Position numbers and translations under genes: made by a program
Part shown: in pieces, positions 60,981 through 64,000 of the stretch
Numbering within the stretch: the first letter of the stretch is position 1
Layout: the number at the start of each line of letters is the position of its first letter
Source: Enterococcus lacertideformus
Lineage (GTDB): Bacteria; Bacillota; Bacilli; Lactobacillales; Enterococcaceae
Length of the DNA: 64,000 nucleotides
Reading direction: 5' to 3'
Assembly (NCBI GenBank): GCA_015680865.1
Contig: JADAKE010000016.1
Location: 124,001-188,000 of the forward strand
Notes under the pieces: model-generated
Told to the model about the DNA's origin: nothing
Databases searched by the model: none
Seen by the model: only the letters and a program-made list of their open reading frames with translations

Positions 60981-61136
60981 ATCATCTCATCGTCCGAGTT
61001 TTAGCACTATACAACGTAAAGAAAATTCTTAGCTATTTGAAAAAGCCTTAATCCGACAATTCCTGTTTGACTCATTGGCGTCTTTCGACGTTTCTGAGCA
61101 ATAGCTTATGTTTGTATAGTAGCCTCACCTAACAAG
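60981..61136 (-). ncRNA. M-box (ykoK) magnesium riboswitch, in the leader of ftsW-psr-pbp
   Basis: The minus strand reads CTTGTTAGGTGAGGCTACTA, then an internal AAACGTCGAAAGACGCCAATG, GAGTCAAACAGGAATTGTCGG and finally TTGTATAGTGCTAAAACTCGG with GACGATGAG. These blocks and their order match the ykoK/M-box leader (GUUAGGUGAGGCUCCU, GACGCCAAUGGGU, CAACAGAAAU, GUGCUAAA). The long-range arms CTATACAAAC and TTGTATAG pair as in the known fold. M-boxes bind several Mg2+ ions and promote termination when Mg2+ is high. Usual targets are Mg2+ transporters; here only ftsW follows. Confidence 0.85.
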
Positions 61137-61167
61137 GTTATTACTATTTTTATTTTTTACAGAGTTA

Positions 61168-61196
61168 ATAGTAATCTTCTTCATCAATTTTATCAA
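61168..61196 (-). promoter_or_regulatory. Likely promoter of the M-box-ftsW transcript
   Basis: On the minus strand: -35 TTGATA (complement of 61191-61196), 17-bp spacer, -10 TACTAT (complement of 61168-61173), about 30 bases ahead of the M-box. Confidence 0.5.
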
Positions 61197-61199
61197 TTA

Positions 61200-62001
61200 T
61201 TTGTTTTATAAAAAAACAAAATTAAATAATCTTTAATATATTTATATATTTCATTCCTATGTCTGATAGGTTGCTATTTTTTTATGACTATTTTTTTGTT
61301 TATTTTTCAATTTCATTTTCACTTTTCGGAATAAATTATAAGTTATATTAAATTTAGGATAACGTCTTTATACTTTATTTTTTATTTAAAAAAGCTTTAT
61401 TACCCACACTGTAGCATGAAAATTATGATTTTTTTGGTTAGCTGAATCATTTTTCTCGTTTTTTTATATATTGAGTGTTAATATCTCTTATTTTTCTTAT
61501 TATTGATTAAAAATCCTCTTCGCCACATTGATTAGCTTTAACTCAAATTAACACTTTTATCGTATTGGTTGATAAAAAAATAACTAGTCTCTCTCAAAAA
61601 CAAAGGTATTGTCTGACGCCAAAGCTAAAAAAGATGTCACTTAAGATGCTACTACTTTCCCCTCGCAAAACGGACCTACGATGTATGTGCCATATTTAGA
61701 TTGAACTTCGGCTCAATTTTTCTATTCGTCGACAATGAATCCAGTACTTCTAAATTATTATGAACCTTTTTTATCAAGTCATTCCTTTGCTATTCCAGTA
61801 ATTTTCCATTAAAATAAGGACTTGGAATAGCTCTCACGAATCTACATTTGTTTGCATGGATGTTTGATAGTTTTTTATTATTGAAAGTTCTACAGATTAG
61901 GAAAAACCATCAATCATCCTTGCCTACACTACTGCTCCGGATCTCTCAACAGATTCATTAGGTACACAAAGTCAATCAAGGAAATAAAGGAGGAATCATA
62001 T
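61200..62001. other. Long stretch without a supported gene
   Basis: Very AT-rich to about 61600. From about 61600 to 61980 the plus strand has short broken frames (GPTMYVPYLD then a stop, SAQFFYSSTMNPVLLNYYEP) that look like gene debris, possibly of a secreted or chitinase-like protein; this is too weak to call. AAAGGAGGAATC at its end is the ribosome site of the ankyrin gene. Confidence 0.4.
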
Positions 62002-62600
62002 ATGTCGACCCATTCTGGACAATTATTACAAGCTGTTACATCCAATGATTTTAATCTAGTAAAAAGGCTGTTAACCCAATCATATCCAACAATTGACGAG
62101 CAAAATGAAAAAAGCGAAACGCCATTATTAATTGCTGTCCATCATAATAAAATTGAACTAGCAAAACTACTCATTGACCATGGAGCCAATATCAATCAGC
62201 AAGATCAGATCCAAGATAGCCCTTATTTATATGCTGCTGCTCAAGGAAAAACTGAAATTCTTACTTATATGCTTGAAAAAAGCGAACCCGATCAAACTGT
62301 GGTCAATCGATTTGGCGGAAATGCGTTGTCCCAGCAGCAGAAAAAGGACATTTAGCAAATGTGAAACTTCTTTTAGCAGATGGTCGTGTCAATATCGATC
62401 ATCAAAATAACTATGGTTATACCGCTTTGATTGAAGCCGTAGCTCTAAGAGACGGCTCTCAAGTTTATCAAAATATTATCCGTGAACTACTAGCTTATGG
62501 TGCAAATAAAGAATTACGTGATAAACAAGGAAAAACTGCCAAAGATTATGCTGAAGAATTGGGTTATACGAATATGTTAATGCAATTAACCTCATCATAA
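62002..62600 (+). pseudogene. Ankyrin-repeat protein, one frameshift
   Basis: About 199 residues reconstructed, with four to five ankyrin repeats. ATG 62002 is preceded by AAAGGAGGAATC. Repeats read SETPLLIAVHHNKIELAKLL-IDHGANIN and DSPYLYAAAQGKTEILTYML. Near 62325 a base is missing: GNALSQQQKKDI and stop replace GNALIPAAEKGHLANVKLLL. The next part carries DGRVNIDHQNNYGYTALIEA and GANKELRDKQGKTAKDYAEE to 62600. Ankyrin proteins mediate protein contacts; the partner is unknown and no signal peptide is visible. Confidence 0.8.
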
Positions 62601-62622
62601 TAAACTAAATAATTTCTCAAAT

Positions 62623-62675
62623 AAAAAAGCCGATTCTCTAATCTATAAAAATAGAAAAGATGGAATCGGCTTTTT
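62623..62675 (+). terminator. Terminator after the ankyrin gene
   Basis: AAAAAAGCCGATTC (62623-62636) pairs with GAATCGGCTTTTT (62663-62675), ending in T. Confidence 0.75.
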
Positions 62676-62744
62676 ATTAAAACCCTAAACGTTAAAACCA
62701 GATCCTTCTCGTTGATCCCTCTATTGGGGGTTACTACATTTTTT

Positions 62745-62985
62745 GTTGCTACTAAAAAAAAACCTCATCTTCCATATTCTTACTGACATTTCTAGTAGTT
62801 GCAATAAATCCACTTGTACTTTCTTTTAAAGCTGTTTGTAAATGTGCTTCTCCACTCTGAAAGTAATTATAGTATTTTCCACTTTTGCAGTTGGATACCG
62901 ATTACTTATTTTTTGAATTGAGCTCTTTTTTAAAAAGATTTTCGAATTTTTTACAGACTTTGAAATACTATTTTCTTGTTTCATA
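62745..62985 (-). pseudogene. Small decayed unknown gene in a gene-free stretch
   Basis: The minus strand from ATG 62985 reads MKQENSISKSVKNSKIFLKK to about 52 residues. A second frame then reads FQSGEAHLQTALKESTSGFI and TTRNVSKNMEDEVFF before a stop at about 62757. Together they could be a frameshifted helical protein of about 80 residues. I do not recognise it. The rest of 62676-63410 shows no gene. Confidence 0.25.
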
Positions 62986-63410
62986 CGTCCAGCTAACTTT
63001 CAATGAATACAGATATTGATCTTTGTTTACTGAGTTCTTAAATTCCAAATTACTGATATAAGGAACGAGCAATCATCTCAACTGCTCTCAAGATTTTAGA
63101 TATTCAATGATTCTTTATAACCGGTTCTCTTTGCCATAAAGATCAATAAAGCATAATGATTATTTCGTTTATCTTTTACATACAAGCTTTTGGCTTCTGT
63201 CCTTGAAAATAATTATTCTACATTTATATTTTATATGGTTATTAATAATAAAAATAACTTGCTACCATTCTATCCTCATTCATTTAGCTAATCTTTAATT
63301 AAGTTTACATAATATAATTAGTTCAAAAACTATAAAATAAATTTTTAATCCCCCAGATGAGGTCTATTATTATTTGCCAATTCCTTATAAAAATCTATTT
63401 CAATCACAAA

Positions 63411-63452
63411 AAACGGAACAAATCCGTTTTTTTATACGAATTTGTCCCGTTT
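63411..63452. terminator. Bidirectional-looking hairpin after the transketolase-like gene
   Basis: AAACGGAACAAATCCGT and ACGAATTTGTCCCGTTT pair across TTTTTTAT with one mismatch; T runs occur on both sides. Confidence 0.65.
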
Positions 63453-63456
63453 ATTT

Positions 63457-64000
63457 TTATTTACTTAAAATAGACAGACTATCTTCTACAATTTGTTTGG
63501 GTGTTAGATGATAACGTTCATATAATACTTCCGTAGGTATATTATCGGTAAATTCTTTTTTAGCTCCAAAACAAAGGACATGCATCATGGAATCTCCGTA
63601 ATAACGGCTGATTTTTTCACCAAATCCACCTGAAAGACTCCCATCTTCCAAGGTGATGACTAGTTGATGGTCTTTTTTTAGTTTCTTTAAAGTTGTCTGA
63701 TCTAGCTCAGTAATTGTGCCTGGGTTTATCAAGGTTACATCAATCCCTATATGAGCAAATGCTTCCATGGTTTCTTTCCCTAATTGTAAAAATCCACCTA
63801 ATGCAATGATTGCCACTTGACTACCTTTAGATAAAAGTTGGTAGTTTGCTATCCGATAGTCCTTTGCGATTGCTTCTCCTGAGGTCACACCATGAGCGGG
63901 TATTCTGATAGCTACAGAATATTCACTTTGTGTCAGCGACCAGTCAAGCATCGAAAGTAAATCTTCTTTAGTAGCAGGAGCAAGATATTTAATATTTGGA
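63457..64000 (-). CDS. Transketolase/DXS-like protein, C-terminal part, cut by the window edge
   Basis: The frame is open to the right edge (NIKYLAPATKEDLLSMLDWS) and ends at 63457. It covers the end of the pyrimidine-binding domain (APATKEDL, VAIRIPAHGV) and the C-terminal transketolase domain (QVAIIALGGFLQLGKETMEA, VTLINPGTITELD, LVITLEDGSLSGGFGEKISR). These match 1-deoxy-D-xylulose-5-phosphate synthase-like enzymes. Enterococci normally use the mevalonate route, so it may be a paralogue with another ThDP-dependent role. The N-terminal ThDP-binding domain lies outside the window. No lesion is visible in this part. Confidence 0.7.
   Translation of the reverse strand, partial: PNIKYLAPATKEDLLSMLDWSLTQSEYSVAIRIPAHGVTSGEAIAKDYRIANYQLLSKGSQVAIIALGGFLQLGKETMEAFAHIGIDVTLINPGTITELDQTTLKKLKKDHQLVITLEDGSLSGGFGEKISRYYGDSMMHVLCFGAKKEFTDNIPTEVLYERYHLTPKQIVEDSLSILSK

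Noticed and set aside
60995..61136. A GTTTTAGCAC stretch and paired arms first looked like part of a type II CRISPR repeat or tracrRNA
   Set aside because: No repeats, spacers or cas genes are near, and the whole minus-strand segment matches the M-box block order.

Overview
This is an AT-rich Firmicutes chromosome segment. The gene content points to Enterococcaceae: an ftsW-psr-pbp cell-wall cluster, a NapA-type antiporter, an Mga-like regulator beside a sortase-anchored protein, PyrDA, and AzlCD. About half of the recognisable genes carry frameshifts, in-frame stops or deletions, and remnants of an IS1182-like transposase are present. That degree of decay on an Enterococcus faecalis-like background is what I would expect from Melissococcus plutonius. 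This assignment is inference from content, not a match I could run. I saw no rRNA, tRNA or CRISPR array.

Layout. 1-2.9 kb: heme-efflux-type ABC operon (permease, ATPase, TetR) with a doubled operator. 2.9-9.9 kb: a Xer-like recombinase lacking most catalytic residues, a frameshifted acyl-CoA ligase, relics of two related small genes, a vitamin B6 operon (broken kinase, ECF S-component, UPF0340 protein) and a dead GH13 glucosidase. 10-14.1 kb: a broken coiled-coil gene and a DUF6530/MoxR-ATPase/VWA-type set whose last member is a relic. 14.1-17.2 kb: a type VII-secretion-like lipase module (small helical partners, lipase with a stop before GHSLG, membrane-anchored immunity candidate) lying between the 3' and 5' remnants of an IS1182-like transposase. 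17.2-22.3 kb: DegV, a MurJ/YtgP-type flippase, AzlCD and a CDF metal transporter, all intact. 22.5-31 kb: decayed unknowns, DUF1846 protein, CNT nucleoside transporter, guanylate-kinase-like protein, and an sce7725/PD-(D/E)XK pair. 31-38.5 kb: amidase pseudogene, PyrDA, PepSY lipoprotein, broken membrane protein and broken cfa.

38.8-44.4 kb is the menaquinone cluster, almost entirely decayed: menC and menD have nonsense codons, menE and menF are fused by a deletion, and menB has indels. Only the divergent thioesterase is clearly intact. 44.7-56.4 kb: YitT relic, PerM-like transporter, LPKTA surface protein with an Mga-like regulator, PerR-box-preceded ahpC and ahpF (both broken), DUF2200 and DUF308 proteins, and a broken napA followed by MarR and a frameshifted MFS pump. 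56.5-61.2 kb: ftsW-psr-pbp preceded by a recognisable M-box (magnesium) riboswitch plus terminator, the most interesting regulatory arrangement here. 61.2-64 kb: a non-coding stretch, a frameshifted ankyrin-repeat gene, a decayed stretch and a partial transketolase/DXS-like gene.

Many lesions are single-base changes in homopolymers, which could be sequencing or assembly error. At least nine others are in-frame nonsense codons and several are deletions or fusions, which homopolymer error does not explain. Coordinates of pseudogenes give the span of the reconstructed ancestral gene.
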